DNA of 64,000 nt, from positions 86,652,324-86,716,323 of the forward strand of contig CP136061.1 of the NCBI GenBank assembly GCA_032622095.1. Direction: 5' to 3'. Every line of letters starts with the position of its first letter. Position 1 is the stretch's first letter. Both the position numbers and the translations under genes were made by a program. Origin of the DNA: Siphonodentalium dalli. Its lineage: Eukaryota > Mollusca > Scaphopoda > Gadilida > Siphonodentaliidae. Below are positions 10,261-23,074 of this stretch, in pieces. Under the pieces are notes generated by a model. That model was given only the letters and a program-made list of their open reading frames with translations, was not told the DNA's origin and searched no databases.

Positions 10261-12369
10261 TCTGGAAAACAATTGCACAAAAAGGCCCAAAAAGTTTTTT
10301 TCCGACCCCGAGGGACCCACCACCCCATTTGTGCAAATTTGTTCCTCCAAATGTTAGGGACCCACCCCCTTTCTCATGTCTTTATCAAAATTTCAGAGTT
10401 TTTTTAGCCGTTCTTCAATAACTGTGTTAACTGCCTTTCAATCCCATTCCACTATCCTTTTTTGGTGCAAAGTGTGTGAAATTAAGACTCAAGCAATAAC
10501 ATCCTTAATCGGTAAAGCACAGGTCAGAAAAACGAAAAATAAACTGTATTTCCAGGTGTTTCCTGGTGTTTCCAGTATCTAACAACAATAATAAAGCATT
10601 GTGTAGGTACACTGTATGTCACAAATTGCCCTATACCGCATTATAGCCTTAATATATCGAGCGTGTTTAGTCTGACAGAGAACACTGGCCAGTGTAAATA
10701 GTGGTAAACAGGTCAGGGGTTCTACAATTATTTGTGCATGATCAAAGAACTCTTTAGTCTTATTCACCGGGGTGGGTGAGGAGGGGAATTGTTTTGGTTG
10801 GGTATACACATAGATATATGGTTATTATACCCCCGATATTAGTCGGCGGGTATATAGTTGACGTCTCGAGCCGTCCGTGCGTCCGTCCGTACAAACATTT
10901 GCATCATAACTCAAGAGTCGGTTGTCATATTTTGATGCTCTATGACATGTGACGGACCAGAAATGGGGAACGAATATGCATAATATCACGGATTGTGAGT
11001 ACCAATGCCTACCAGAGTTATCCATGGGCCCTGTTTATGAAATTCAATCCGTACAAAGTTTTTGCCATATAAGTTGAAGTGTCGGTTGTCGAATTTTGAA
11101 GTGGTTTGGTATGGTGATAGACCTGAATGATACGGGAAGGATGTATGCATATATTACTGCAATATCACAGGTTTTGCCTGTCGATGCGTACCAGAGCTAC
11201 CAACTTGGTTCCATCCGTAAACACATTTTGCATTATTATAACTCAACCATTTGTATGTATATTTGTGCACTAGAGTCTGCAGTATCGTCTCAGTCAGATT
11301 TTATTCTTGATTTTAGTTTGAACTTTGAAGACACTGAAGAATGTCATTTCTCAAAGCATCTGAATGCATCACATTATTTCAGTTCATCTATTTGTAAGCG
11401 ATAACAGTATACAATTAGTATTGTAGTTTAGTCTTGTTGAGCAGTATTTAAGCTTTAAGATGAAGTTCGTAAATTCAAGGAGAATAGCGTCACCTCCAGT
11501 TGGGATTGTCTGAACAATAAACAGTAACGGCCATTTATCATAATCAATTCAGTTTTATTTGGATAAGTGCTGCAAATGAACATTACTTGCAATCATTAAA
11601 AAGACGAGAAATAACCAGAAGGAATGAATTTGATTGCATGCCAGAACAAGACAGTATTTCAGACATTAGAAATTTATGAGATGCCCTTTTCAATTTCATG
11701 TTATGCAACAATCGGGTCAATGATATCAAGTCATCATTGAGTATTCACCATGTAGTATTTGTGATACAGTTTTTTTTATTTTATTACTTTTATTCGGGTA
11801 ATACAACTGGGTAATACCTTTTTTTTATACTAAATTACGGTTTTCCACTGCGAAGTGGGACGGGATCCTGTGAAATCCAGAATGTTGCTAAATATGAGGC
11901 TAAATAGTCACTATAGCTGTCTATATAGCCATATGCCGACAAACATGATACTAACATGCTTACAATCAACATTACATGGTCAGTACTTGTAAATTGTTTG
12001 AAAAAAAAACCCATTTTGGAAAACAAATTACAAGCACGATTGTTTCGGACTCTGGATCACCCACCCACCCCGGCCCTATATACGGATTTTTGTTGTAGAC
12101 CCCCTCATGTCGTCGTTGGTTTGTTTTGCCCCACGTCCTTTTCCTCGGTTGCTCATTGTTGAAATGTGTACAAACGTGTACTGTTACACGCAGCATGTTT
12201 ATGTGACCGGTGGTCAATCTATGATTGACGCCAATCACCTTGATTGGATAATCCTATATGGCACGGCGATGTCTTCCCATCGATATGTCCACCGATAGCT
12301 TCGCATTGAGCGTCGCCTGGTAAAACTACCTGGACTATATTATAAACCCAGCCGGTGAATAGCACCCCA

Positions 12370-15045
12370 GGGGTGCTATTAACCGGCTGGGGGTGCTATT
12401 AACCGGCTGGGTTTATAATATAGTCCAGGTAGTTTTACGAGGCGACGCTCAATGCGAAGCTATCGGTGGACATATCGATGGGAAGACATCGCCGCGCCAT
12501 ATAGGATTATCCAATCAAGGTGATTGGCGTCAATCATAGATTGACCACCGGTCACATAAACATGCTGCGTGTAACAGTACACGTTTGTACACATTTCAAC
12601 AATGAGCAACCGATGAAAAGGACGTGGGGCAAAATATACCACCGACTACATGAGGGGATCTACAAAAAATCCGTATATAGGGCCGGGGTGGGTGTGTGGT
12701 CCAGAGGCCGAAACAATCGTGCTTGTAATTTTGTTTCCAAAATGGGTTTTTTTCAAACAATTTACAAGTACTGACCATGTAATGTTGTTTGTAAGCATGT
12801 TAGTATCATGTTTGTTGGCATATGGCTATATAGACAGCTATAGTGACTATTTAGCCTCAGATTTAGCAACATTCTGGATTTCACAGGATCCCGTACCACT
12901 TCTCAGTGGAAAACCGTAATTTAGTAAAAAAAATTAATGTATTACCCAGTTGTATTACCCGAATAATAGTTATAAAATAAAAAAAACTGTATCACAAATA
13001 CTACATGGTGAATACTCAATGATGACTAGATATCATTGACCCGATTGTTGCATAACATGAAATTGAAAAGGGTATCTCATAAATTTATAATGTCTGAAAT
13101 ACTGTCTTGTTCTGGCATGCAATCAAATTCATTCCTTCTGGTTATTTCTCATCTTTTTAATGATTGCAAGTAATGTTAATTTGCAGCACTTATCCAAATA
13201 AAACTGAATTGGTTATGATGAATGGCCGTTACTGTTTATTGTTCAGACAATCCCAACTGAAGGTGACGCTATTCTCCTTGAATTTACGAACTTCATCTTG
13301 AAGCTTATATAATTAAATACTGCTCAACAAGACTAAACTACAATACTAATTGTATACTGTTATCGCTTACAAATAGATGAACTGAAATAATGTGATGCAT
13401 TCAGATGCTTTGAGAAATGACATTCCTCAATGTCTTCAAAGTTCAAACTAAAATCAAGAATAAAATCTGACTGAGACTATACTGCAGACTCTAGTGCACA
13501 AATATACATACAAATGGTTGAGTTATAATAATGCAAAATGTGTTTACGGGTGGAACCAAGTTGGTAGCTCTGGTATGCATCGACAGGCAAAACCTGTGAT
13601 ATGCAGTAATATCTGCATGCATCCTTCCCGTATCATTCAGGTCTATCACCATACCAAACCACTTCAAAATTCGACAACCGACACTTCAACTTATATGGCA
13701 AAAACTTTGTACGGATTGAATTTCATAAACAGGGCCCATGGATAACTCTGGTAGGCATTGGTACTCACAATCCGTGATATTATGCATATTCGTTCCCCAT
13801 TTCTGGTCCGTCACATGTCATAGAACATCAAAATATGACAACCGATCGACTCTTGAGTTATGATGCAAAATGTTTGCAAGGACGGACGCACGGACGGCTC
13901 GAGACGTCAACTATATACCCGCCGACTAATATCGGGGGTATAATAACCATATATATATGTGTATACCTAACCAAAACAATTCCCCTCCTCACCCACCCCG
14001 GTGGATAAGACTAAAGAGTTCTTTGATCATGCACAAATAATTGTAGAACCCCTGACCTGTTTACCACTATTTACACTGGCCAGTGTTCTCTGTCAGACTA
14101 AACACGCTCGATATATTAAGGCTATAATGCGGTCTAGTGCAATTTGTGACATACAGTGTACCTACACAATGCTTTATTATTGTTGTTAGATACTGGAAAC
14201 ACCAGGAAACACCTGGAAATACAGTTTATTTTTCGTTTTTCTGACCTGTGCTTTACCGATTAAGGACGTTATTGCTTGAGTCTTAATTTTACACACTTTG
14301 CACCAAAAAAGGATAGTGGAATGGGATTGAAAGGCAGTTAACACAGTTATTGAAGAACGGCTAAAAACTCTGAATTTTTTATAAAAACATGAGAAAGGGG
14401 GTGGGTCCCTAACATTTGGAGGAACAAATTTGCATAAATGGGGTGGTGGGTCCCTCGGGGTCTGAAAAAAACTTTTTGGGCCCTATATGTGCAATTGTTT
14501 TCTAGACCCCCCCCCCCCCCCCCCCCCCCACTGCCGACGAGCGTAACACTTTTTTGGGCATTGTGGAGAGAAGAATCAAAATATTAAAGAACAAAGACAC
14601 CGGCACCATTCACCAGCGCCGGAAAAATGATGCATGGAAAGAAATTTCTTTGGAAATAGCAGGGAAATATCCAAACAGAACCAAAACACAAACAAAATTC
14701 TTCTGAGACGTTATCTTCTTGGCTCTTCATTTTCACACTGTGCTAATTAAAAAACCTCATTAATATCATTGAAACTCATTCTGCAGATATATAAACGCAA
14801 GCATGAGTCTCCACACAATTATACCCAAAAATTATACCGCTATACATGCCGATTGTGGCCGGTGAGTGTTCATGAATTAGTCGTAAGACGGCGTCAATTG
14901 ACAGGTGACAAATCTGATAGATTGGATCAATCACACCATCGACAGCGTGTGTCGTTTGCGCTAAAGCAAAGATACCTTTGCGTTCAGCTGCTACCATATA
15001 AACTACCTGGTTTATAAAATAGTCTCGCTTGGTGAATAGCACCCC
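12370..15045 (-). repeat. Right arm of 5.3-kb inverted repeat
   Basis: Reverse complement of 9722-12368. The centre is only a base or two wide, and the right arm opens with a 20-bp direct duplication (12371-12390 and 12391-12410) that the left arm lacks. It ends ggtgaatagcacccc at 15045. Confidence 0.88.
14549..14706 (+). pseudogene. Myb/SANT-like DNA-binding domain fragment (right arm)
   Basis: Mirror of the fragment in the left arm. It has a few residue differences and a short in-frame length difference before VERRIKILKN. The frame is open to TGA at 14704-14706 and keeps KNDAWKEISLEIAG. Conservation of the frame in both arms suggests that the motif was under selection before, or only shortly before, the duplication. 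No start region is present. Confidence 0.42.
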
Positions 15046-16458
15046 AGATATCCAATTAAGATTATATGAATAAAATTCAATGTCAGCCGCGGTTATGCAC
15101 GACAAAATATAGATAGGAATGAACAGAAACCTAAGAACAATCGGCCTATTACGTTCTTATATTACGTCATTATATACGACCAGTTAACTGCGACACTGCC
15201 GGTAGAATTCCTAGAAATTTCCTGCTTTCATTTTCCGTTTCCCTGGAAATCAAGCGCGTTGCACCATCCGTTGAATCTTGTTGATAACATTTAACACTTG
15301 TAATTTTTATGTCTGTTCTGGGACCCCCTCCGCGAAGACAACTACTGTGAATATGTGATGTAGGTGTGTGATCCATTGTGGGTGAAATGTTTAACAGTTA
15401 ACTACCATTGGTATCAGACTACACCAATTATATAGCTGAACGGTGTACCCATTCAGTGTGTCAAATCTGTATTATCTTTATTAAATAATGTAGACAAGTG
15501 ACTTCCATTCCACGGGGTTTGTGATATGTTGATTGAACTGTCTTTAAGTTTCTTACTGTCACTACTGGTGTCATGTTCGCCATGACACAACTAGACAACG
15601 AAATAAACACTGGTAAACAATGTCAATCACTAGCTGATTAGATTCGAGATTCGATTCGATGTCGGTATCAGAAAGGAGATTCGATATCGAGATTCGATTC
15701 GATGCAAAATACCCGACTCGCATATCCCTAGGCTGAGCCTGAAGTCGGTCATAACTAAATCACTAAATGAGTAAATCAGTGAGTCAGCTTTTTAATGTCC
15801 ATTTTCTGATTTCCTTGACCTGACATGCAGTGACAGCTATTAAATTTGGCGAAGTAGAAGGCACAATTTGCCACTTGCAACACCAACCAGTCCAGGTGAA
15901 AAAAGACTTAACATTTAACAGAACAAGTCAAATCACCGTGAGTGGGGACCACAGACCAGTGACCTTCATTTTCATATTTTTTCAGTCACAGATTCATTTT
16001 CATATTTTTTCAGTCACAGACTCATCATTAATCAGTTTCTTTTCCGACTGACTGAGTTTCATTTTCACTGTTCAACTTCAGAAGTCTGGAGTGGAGGCTT
16101 CACACACAATGTATGCCCAATCGAGTGGCTTATACCAATAAAATTCAGTACGAGAACCACAACTGAAGTTCGAATGGCCAGCGCCAATAACTAACTCCAC
16201 TGGTCTGGTCGACGCCATTTTATGACGAACATTACGTCTTCATTTGCAACGTTGACCTAACTGAAACGGTACGGAATCTGACGAGGTTTGCCGAATGCTA
16301 TGCACCTAGGTCAACTAAATCTACATTAATCATTTAATTTTGAATAAGGTTGATTTTGTTTTTCAAATTTAATAGTGTTGTTGTGGGGAGGCTGATCGAA
16401 GAAGTAAAATAAATTCGTTTTGTTCGAGGTTTTTCCTCAATGGCGGCTGCCACTGGGG

Positions 16459-16564
16459 TGGACTAGACGCTGGCTCTATGAGGCTACGTCGTTACACTAT
16501 GCACGCCGTCATGACGGCGAACAGAGCAGAGCGTCGGAGCGTCATAGAGCCAGTATCTAGTCCA
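16459..16564. mobile_element. 106-bp mini-element with 9-bp target duplication
   Basis: Terminal inverted repeats of about 23 bp (TGGACTAGACGCTGGCTC at the left against TGGACTAGATACTGGCTC from the right). It is flanked by ccactgggg at 16450-16458 and 16565-16573; the empty site is in copy 1. A 9-bp duplication suggests a Mutator-like source, but the family is unproven. Confidence 0.68.
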
Positions 16565-16573
16565 CCACTGGGG

Positions 16574-16711
16574 TAGTCTCGTACCTGGCTCAGACACTCC
16601 GCTCACTGTTCCGTCCAACTCCAAGACGTAACACTTCCGCCGTCAGAACATGATACTTGTCGGAACGTTGCGCCTTAGCGTAGTGGAGGCTGAGCGCTAG
16701 GAACAAGTCCA
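16574..16711. mobile_element. 138-bp mini-element at the same target
   Basis: It follows the preceding element directly after ccactgggg and is followed by a third ccactgggg (16712-16720). The ends are imperfect inverted repeats (tagtctcgtacctggctcag; complement of tgagcgctaggaacaagtcca). Confidence 0.55.
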
Positions 16712-16855
16712 CCACTGGGGCCCATAGGTCCGAATCGCCCGGATGTAAAAACAAAATGTTCAGGTTGATGGAGTATAGAAATTAGTGACGTCACAACTAT
16801 ACTTGCGTTGCTTGCGAACCGTAAAACAACATTTGGGTTGTGATTATGTAATCGC

Positions 16856-18870
16856 GGTGGCGAGTGGCGATGTTAAGAGCACAGAATCGACAGAGCATAC
16901 CTGTTAATAGAAAAACTTTATGGTAGCATGTCAACAATTGAAATTAAGGCTTGTATATGTTGTAATTTGGGCCGTGCTAAGGTTTATATATAATAATGTA
17001 TATATTAGAGTTGTGAATTGAAGATTTTAAAAATAACATTGTCGTCGTGGACGTTTTGTGACCGGGATATTCAATAGACCGCGTCGCTAGAGGGCTAATT
17101 TTATGGGCCACTAACCGTGCACAGACGCAGCGAATTTTCATCAGTGGCAGTCGGCAAGATTGTTTTGGGGGGGGAATTTTCTGAAATATATATATATATA
17201 TACACCCTATTGCCCTACTATATACACGATTCATAACTATGAAAATGAACTTATCATATCATATTGCTAATGGATGGATTGATTATAATTTATTAAATCC
17301 AACAGCAATAAACCGAATTAGTTTTGTTTTACCGCGCTACGATACATTAAAACGAAAAGTTCTTTATTGCCACACGACTAAGGGCATCTGGAAATTGGAA
17401 TGTTTACGAGATGATAATTGTCTAATAACTGTGCAAGTCTTCGAATATATATGCAATCTTTATATTAATATATAATATAACTTAGAATATTCCGGTAACG
17501 AAAAAAAAAGAGAAACACTAGCACGTGTTTATATAGAAGAGAAAAGGCGCTTAGCAATCGTCGACCATGAAAATCAACACATATCTGTATATATGTTAGT
17601 GAAGTCACTTTGTAAATTGTAACATGTAGCCGAAAGTGACGTTTGCATTATCATTGAGTGGCCGAAAGCTTTGATTATTGAACAGCTATATTTAGTATAT
17701 TATATATGTGCCGAAATATCTGTCAATTTCCATACAACAATTTTCACAAAATTCATTTACCGAACGGCAACAGCGAAATAACTTGCATCAACTATAAACG
17801 AGTATTGTCCAACCTTGTTACATGTAAAATAAATCCAGTTCCAGGGAGCCTGGGTAAATATATTCCCGTTTTGCGAATCTGGGTAAAAAAATCCGATAAA
17901 TTAGATACATAATTATAATGAAGAATGCCCAAGCGATAAGTATCAATTATTTTGTACAGTTATTTTGCCGCCATCATTGTTATTTTCTCAAATAGCACAA
18001 GATAGTCTATAAAAAATAAACTTATTTCATACATAACTCGCCTAAATATAAACGTAATACCGTTCGATGTGTGTTGTTAAAAACCCAATTAAAACAAACA
18101 GTGCGGGCAACTTGGCGGCCATCTTGAATAAACATGATTTTTCGCATCATTAGATACCTACGATGTCATTGAGATATGATTTCTTCAAAAAAGTTGGGGT
18201 TTATTATATCTTAGAGCATAATTTCATTGTTGCAATCGTTCCCTGAATTTTGGTAAAGCACACAAATTTCCAAGTCGCGTTCAATATCGACGAGCGCACG
18301 AGTTGTGTGTCGTGGTTACCGAGGCTCTAATATAATTTAGTGGACGAGGTTGATAAATTACGTATAAAATAGAACGAGTTTGAGATATTTTTAATAATAT
18401 GATAAAATAATCGCGAAGCCACGAGAAGAAAACAACAATCATAAACTTCAGCGATCGCAAGTCATGTAAATAATGGCGTGACGTCATCGCACGCGCTAAT
18501 ATTACACGTGTGTCTTACCAATAATTGTGAAGCTGGTTTTGCAGGTTAATTATGTGATAATTAATATTTATGAAGCTAGCGTTCCGTTGATGAATTTTGA
18601 GACAATAGTTTATTTTCCAGCCTTTATTTTGTACTTGGTGAGTCTGAAGAATTCCATTGCACCAACAAGCCATGTACCAGCATGTAATAGTTGCCCGTGG
18701 ATCTTACTAATTTAGCATTTAGAATAAAAATAGAAATGACATTGCATCTATTACAAAACATCTTTTAAGCAAAGTTGAGTTATTTTATCCATAAATGTTT
18801 ATCGGCATTACACAAAGTGGGGTGTTGAATATGTTGATACCATAATAATCAAGACTGCTCTCTAATTATC
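16856..18870. other. Intergenic, no gene recognised
   Basis: AT-rich sequence with short (TA)n runs near 17190. None of the short frames has recognisable domains. Confidence 0.55.
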
Positions 18871-19302
18871 TGAATAGTTTATTCTTATGAATGAATAGTT
18901 TATTTGCCAAGTCATAATTTAACTTGAAACAGGCAAAACAAAGAACATAATTATATACATAATATACAGAAGGAATACAGATGTGTTCCAATCACGCGCA
19001 TCATCACAACACAAGTATGAATGCGTCATATGTTATATACTGTTATATACCTATACTATTTATAGATTTATGAATACATCGCACTGATGTCAGCCCCTCA
19101 GTGAGTAGAGTGCAGAATATACGATCTCCCTCATTTGTCATAGGAGACACGGGCAGTACGATGTATGTTTGGGCATATGTGGACATAATTATGTGATTAT
19201 TCATCTGACAAATACAAACAAGTGCAAACTGTTGTTGAATTTATATGCTGGACATTCATACAAATTTCAATCTAGTAACTACTCACGGTGGGTATTCCGT
19301 TA
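18871..19302 (-). other. LINE 3' untranslated region
   Basis: The stretch after the last zinc-knuckle codons. The terminal words AATAAACTATTCA repeat twice with different spacing, as is common for short-repeat LINE tails. The exact end is uncertain. Confidence 0.5.
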
Positions 19303-22300
19303 TCAAAAACAGCTTAGTTCCTTGAATGCGCATTTCAGGAATATACAAACTCGTTTTAGGATGGTCATATTCTCAATAGATATTAATCGGTAGAATTTCT
19401 CTCTGTTCGGCTTCTCCCAGTAATATTTAGGAATGAATTTCTCTCTAATTTTATCTAGTTGTTTGCATTGAATAACCAAGTGGTATTCATCACCAATAGC
19501 AATTTGGCACAGGTTGCATAGTCTCTCTAGTTTTGGTTGATTTTTCCACCTCCCCCTCTCAACCGGGAGTCTGTGGTTCGAGGTGCGAATTTTCATGAGG
19601 AATTCGGCCAGATGATATGGAATTTCAATGAGATAACGGCTCATTTTTGGGTAATGTTTCAGGGATAAGTAGTTATGTCTGCGGTTTGAAGTCATGGAAC
19701 CAAACCATTCTTGATAAAAATTGGTCGGTTAGTGTCTGCTTGATAACTATCATATCATTCTTTGATAGCGGATTCTGTGATAACCATTTATAGTTAAACC
19801 CGACATCGCTAAGTGTGTTTTCAATATAATGTATCCACTTAAGATAGACATTACTCTCGGGGTTACTATTGTAGAGTTCTAACGAAATGCGGAACATCTG
19901 TTTCGCTAATTGGGATCCATCCTCGGAAATAAGTCGGGACCAATATGACAGCGCCCTACATTTAGTTTCCACAGATAATGGGTGTCTTCCCAACTCACCA
20001 TAGACCATATAATTTGGGGTACTGGTTTTCATATTTAGCAGGAATTTGCAGAATTTCAAGTGTATTGTTTCAATGGACTTGTGAGATTCGAAACACCATA
20101 TTTCACTGCCATAATTTAATACTGGTAAAACCAGTGTGTCAAAGAGCATTAACATGAGGTCTATTGGGATATCAAGTTTTCTGACTTTGTTCAAGAGTCC
20201 GTACATGGCTTTCGTCCCAATAACACCGTTTCGTTTGATAGCTCGGCAAAACCGGCCGTTATAGAAGAGTTCCAATCCGAGATATTTAAATTCTTTTTCT
20301 ACTTCTAACTGTGAATTATTGTAGAAGAACACTGGCATTTTCTTACAAAATATCACAACTTTAGTTTTCGATATGTTAACCGGCATGTTCCATGCCTCGG
20401 CATAATCGTGAAATGCTTGGAGTGCCCGATGCATGTCGTTTTGATTTTCAGTCATAATAACTGTGTCATCGGCGTATAGTAGGCATAATAGCTTGATGAA
20501 AAATCCTAATTTCTCTGAACCGACATTGTCCAATAAACATAAATTGCTAATAGCGCAGTCATTAAGGAAATTTTGCAGATCATTAACGTAAAAGGAAAAC
20601 AGCAAAGGGGACAATATCTCCCCTTGAAAAAGGCCTACGTTACTGGCGAAGAATCCCGAAAGATTATTACGGTCTTTGACGCAACATTTAATTTGCGTGT
20701 ACATGTCCCGAATTACGTTGAAAATCTTTCCATTAATATCCTTTTTGAGTATTTTAAAATATAATGCTTCTCTCCATATGGTATCAAATGCCTTTTTGAA
20801 GTCTATAAATGTGCAATGAAGTTTTTTTCCTCTTGACATGTATAAGTCTATAATGTGGTAAAGAATGAATATGTTATCAGTCGTGGAATGTTTCTTTCTA
20901 AACCCAGTTTGGTTATCTCCGATTAGGTTTCCTTCGTCTGACAGGGCGGATAATCTCTTATTGAGGATAGATGTGAATAATTTAGCGAAACAACTAAGTA
21001 ATGTTATACCTCGATACGAATCTGTACATGATCTGTTGCCTGATTTTTTGTAAATTGGGTTGATAACCCCCGACGCCCAATCTTGGGGGAAGTACCCAGT
21101 ATCGAGGATCAGATTAAATAATAGCTTATAAAGCGGCATCATATGATCCACTGTTGTTTTCATATACTCATTTTGTATTAGGTCGATACCAGTTGCTTTA
21201 TTGTTCTTCAAATTATTTATCGCGTCTTCTATTTCTGCCTCAGTTATCTCGGCATTAATGTTAGATTCCCATTTTTCATCGAATATTTCGTCGATTATTG
21301 GTTTCAGATTATTGTCATCATCGGACGTTTCATTTAGTTCTTTAAAATGTTCAACAAAGGATTCCAAACTTGGTTTGCGAGATTTCTCATCGCTCGCATT
21401 GTTCCTCCCAGTTAGTTCGTTGAGCTTATCCCAAAAACTTTTACCAGATTTACTCAAAGACTTTCTCAATTCAGTTATATTACTTGTTTTCGTCTCTTTA
21501 ATTCTACGGTCCATTGTTTTCCTATATTCTTTACCAGCTACATTGAGACACTCCTTATTGTGTGAAGTCTTGTTGTGATGGTAATATACTCTGGCTTTGT
21601 GCATTGCTTTCCGCTTTTCTTTGCACTCGGAGTCAAACCACGGCTGGTTTGGTTTTTCGCGTTTTTCGATAGGGTTACTCCCCTTAGATAGGCCGAACGT
21701 ATCTTTTGCGGAATTTACTAATATCATTGAAATGGACTTGCAGGCATCTTCGATAATGTCACGATTGGCGTTTTGTCGACTTGATGATTGTTCCAACGAG
21801 GCCTTTACCGCTGATATTTCAGTCTTGTCTACATTGTCAGAAAAAGTGCGTGCGAGTTCAGGTTTCCATCCCTTAGGCTTTACTTGGGCCGTCTTTTCGT
21901 GTTGTGCGTGCATATTTGGGCTTGGTTCGTATTCATCTATGTTTCGGAATTTTATTTCGACGTGTATACCTTGGTGGACGTCGGAATATAGTGGGGAGAA
22001 TTCGTTTACCCTGAAATTTTCCAATGATTTTAAAAGTCGTTTACAACCAACGGCGTAATCTACCACACTGCGGTCACTACACGTCAAGCGCCCAGTGCCC
22101 TTATCTTCTCCAAAGCGACCGTTAATGATACGCATATCATTAAACTGACATAAATGTATAAGTTTGTAACCATAACTGTTCGCATTTCCGACATCTTGTG
22201 AGTAGTGAGATGGTATCTCCGTCTCAGCTATAAAATTTGTCTCATCATATAATAAATCAGACATCAGTTCACAATTAATTGTTGTCGCGGTTTCCAAATC

Positions 22301-23074
22301 TTCGGGATCTAAATCAAGTGCATCATTGAGACATTTCGTTCGGGCGTTGAAATCACCCATCAGAAGAACCATATCAGAAAATTTGCGGATTTGTCGTAGG
22401 TCGCGTTTAATATATAGATGCCAGTCATCGTCTGAGTATCTAGTCCCTGACGGTGGGATATATACTGCACCAATTAATACTGATAAAGTTCGGTCAACAA
22501 TTCTGATCCATGCTACATGCTTCATGTCACTTTGAATGTGTTCGACGTTATATTTTAGATGTGATTTTATTGCTATGATTATTCCACCACATCGTTTACC
22601 ACTTCCTATCTTTCTTCCTTTCGCCGCATAAACTTTGAAATTAGGTATGACTATACAGTCTTCTATGAATGCCTTTGTTTCTGAAAAACATATGACGTCA
22701 TACTTATCAATCATATGTATAAAATCTGGATAATCCAATCGCTTTTCTAAACCACAGACGTTAATTGTATTACATGTAGCTTCATTGGATATGCAAGAAG
22801 AATTATCTAACGAAAGCGTCGGTTTCGTGTGTGTGGGTAAATCGCCCACATCTGACATAGGCATATTCTCACACCGAGTGTTTTGTGAACTAATAGCGGA
22901 TGCGCGTACAGTATCATTAGACGCATACATACAATTAGAATAAACTGAGTCATGAATATTAGCAATAACATCATTAAATACACAATTTGAATCAGAATCA
23001 TTGGGACTCTGTTTTAGTGAGATTGAACATTGTTTCGTAGAACAACCACACGACGATGCCCGTGATTTTGACAA
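19303..23074 (-). pseudogene. LINE ORF2: endonuclease - reverse transcriptase - zinc knuckle, one frameshift
   Basis: The main frame (19673-23074, 1133 codons) has an apurinic-type endonuclease at about residues 102-370 (NTINVCGLEK, CFSETK, MGDFNAR) and an RT core at about 600-900, with FIDFKKAFDT, GLFQGEILSPLL and LLYADDTVIM. The C-terminal knuckle (CNLC, then H and C in YHLVIQC) lies in the next frame, 19303-19695, which overlaps by 23 bp; a single-base-scale indel near 19673-19695 explains this. The protein nicks DNA and primes reverse transcription there. The frame follows the ORF1 TGA without changing phase, and there is no ATG for about 48 codons. This leaves read-through, reinitiation or a start-codon loss open. 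Confidence 0.9.

Larger units (their letters stand above)
9722..12368 (+). repeat. Left arm of 5.3-kb inverted repeat
   Basis: About 2.65 kb whose reverse complement is 12370-15045, with scattered substitutions and small indels. The arm starts ggggtgctattcacc and ends with the complement of a similar sequence, so each arm also looks like a transposon with about 45-bp terminal inverted repeats. Open frames in the arm recur antisense in the other arm. Only the Myb/SANT-like piece has a recognisable character. Confidence 0.88.
9327..15730. mobile_element. hAT-like non-autonomous element, 6.4 kb, containing a giant palindrome
   Basis: The termini are inverted (TAGGGACCTGCGA at the left, complement of TAGGGATATGCGA at the right), followed inside by attcgattcgatgtcg-type subterminal repeats. 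The flanks are an 8-bp target duplication, ggctgaga at 9319-9326 and ggctgagc at 15731-15738. Copy 1 of the host repeat has the uninterrupted site near 290-300. An 8-bp duplication and TAGGG-type ends fit the hAT superfamily. No hAT transposase is visible, so mobility would depend on a helper. Most of the interior is the nested inverted repeat 9722-15045. Confidence 0.75.
15731..16855. repeat. Dispersed 1.3-kb repeat, copy 2, right part
   Basis: Homologous to about 300-1310, interrupted at 16459-16711 by two small insertions. Homology ends after cgtaaaacaac. Confidence 0.8.

Noticed and set aside
9722-15045. Palindrome as pure assembly artefact
   Set aside because: The arms differ by substitutions, a 20-bp duplication and the poly-G/C structure, so two real arms are more likely, though long reads are needed.
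9665-15105. Paired frames in both palindrome arms (for example 9665-10024 and 14776-15105)
   Set aside because: They are mirror images created by the inverted repeat, and no domain is recognisable except the Myb/SANT-like piece.
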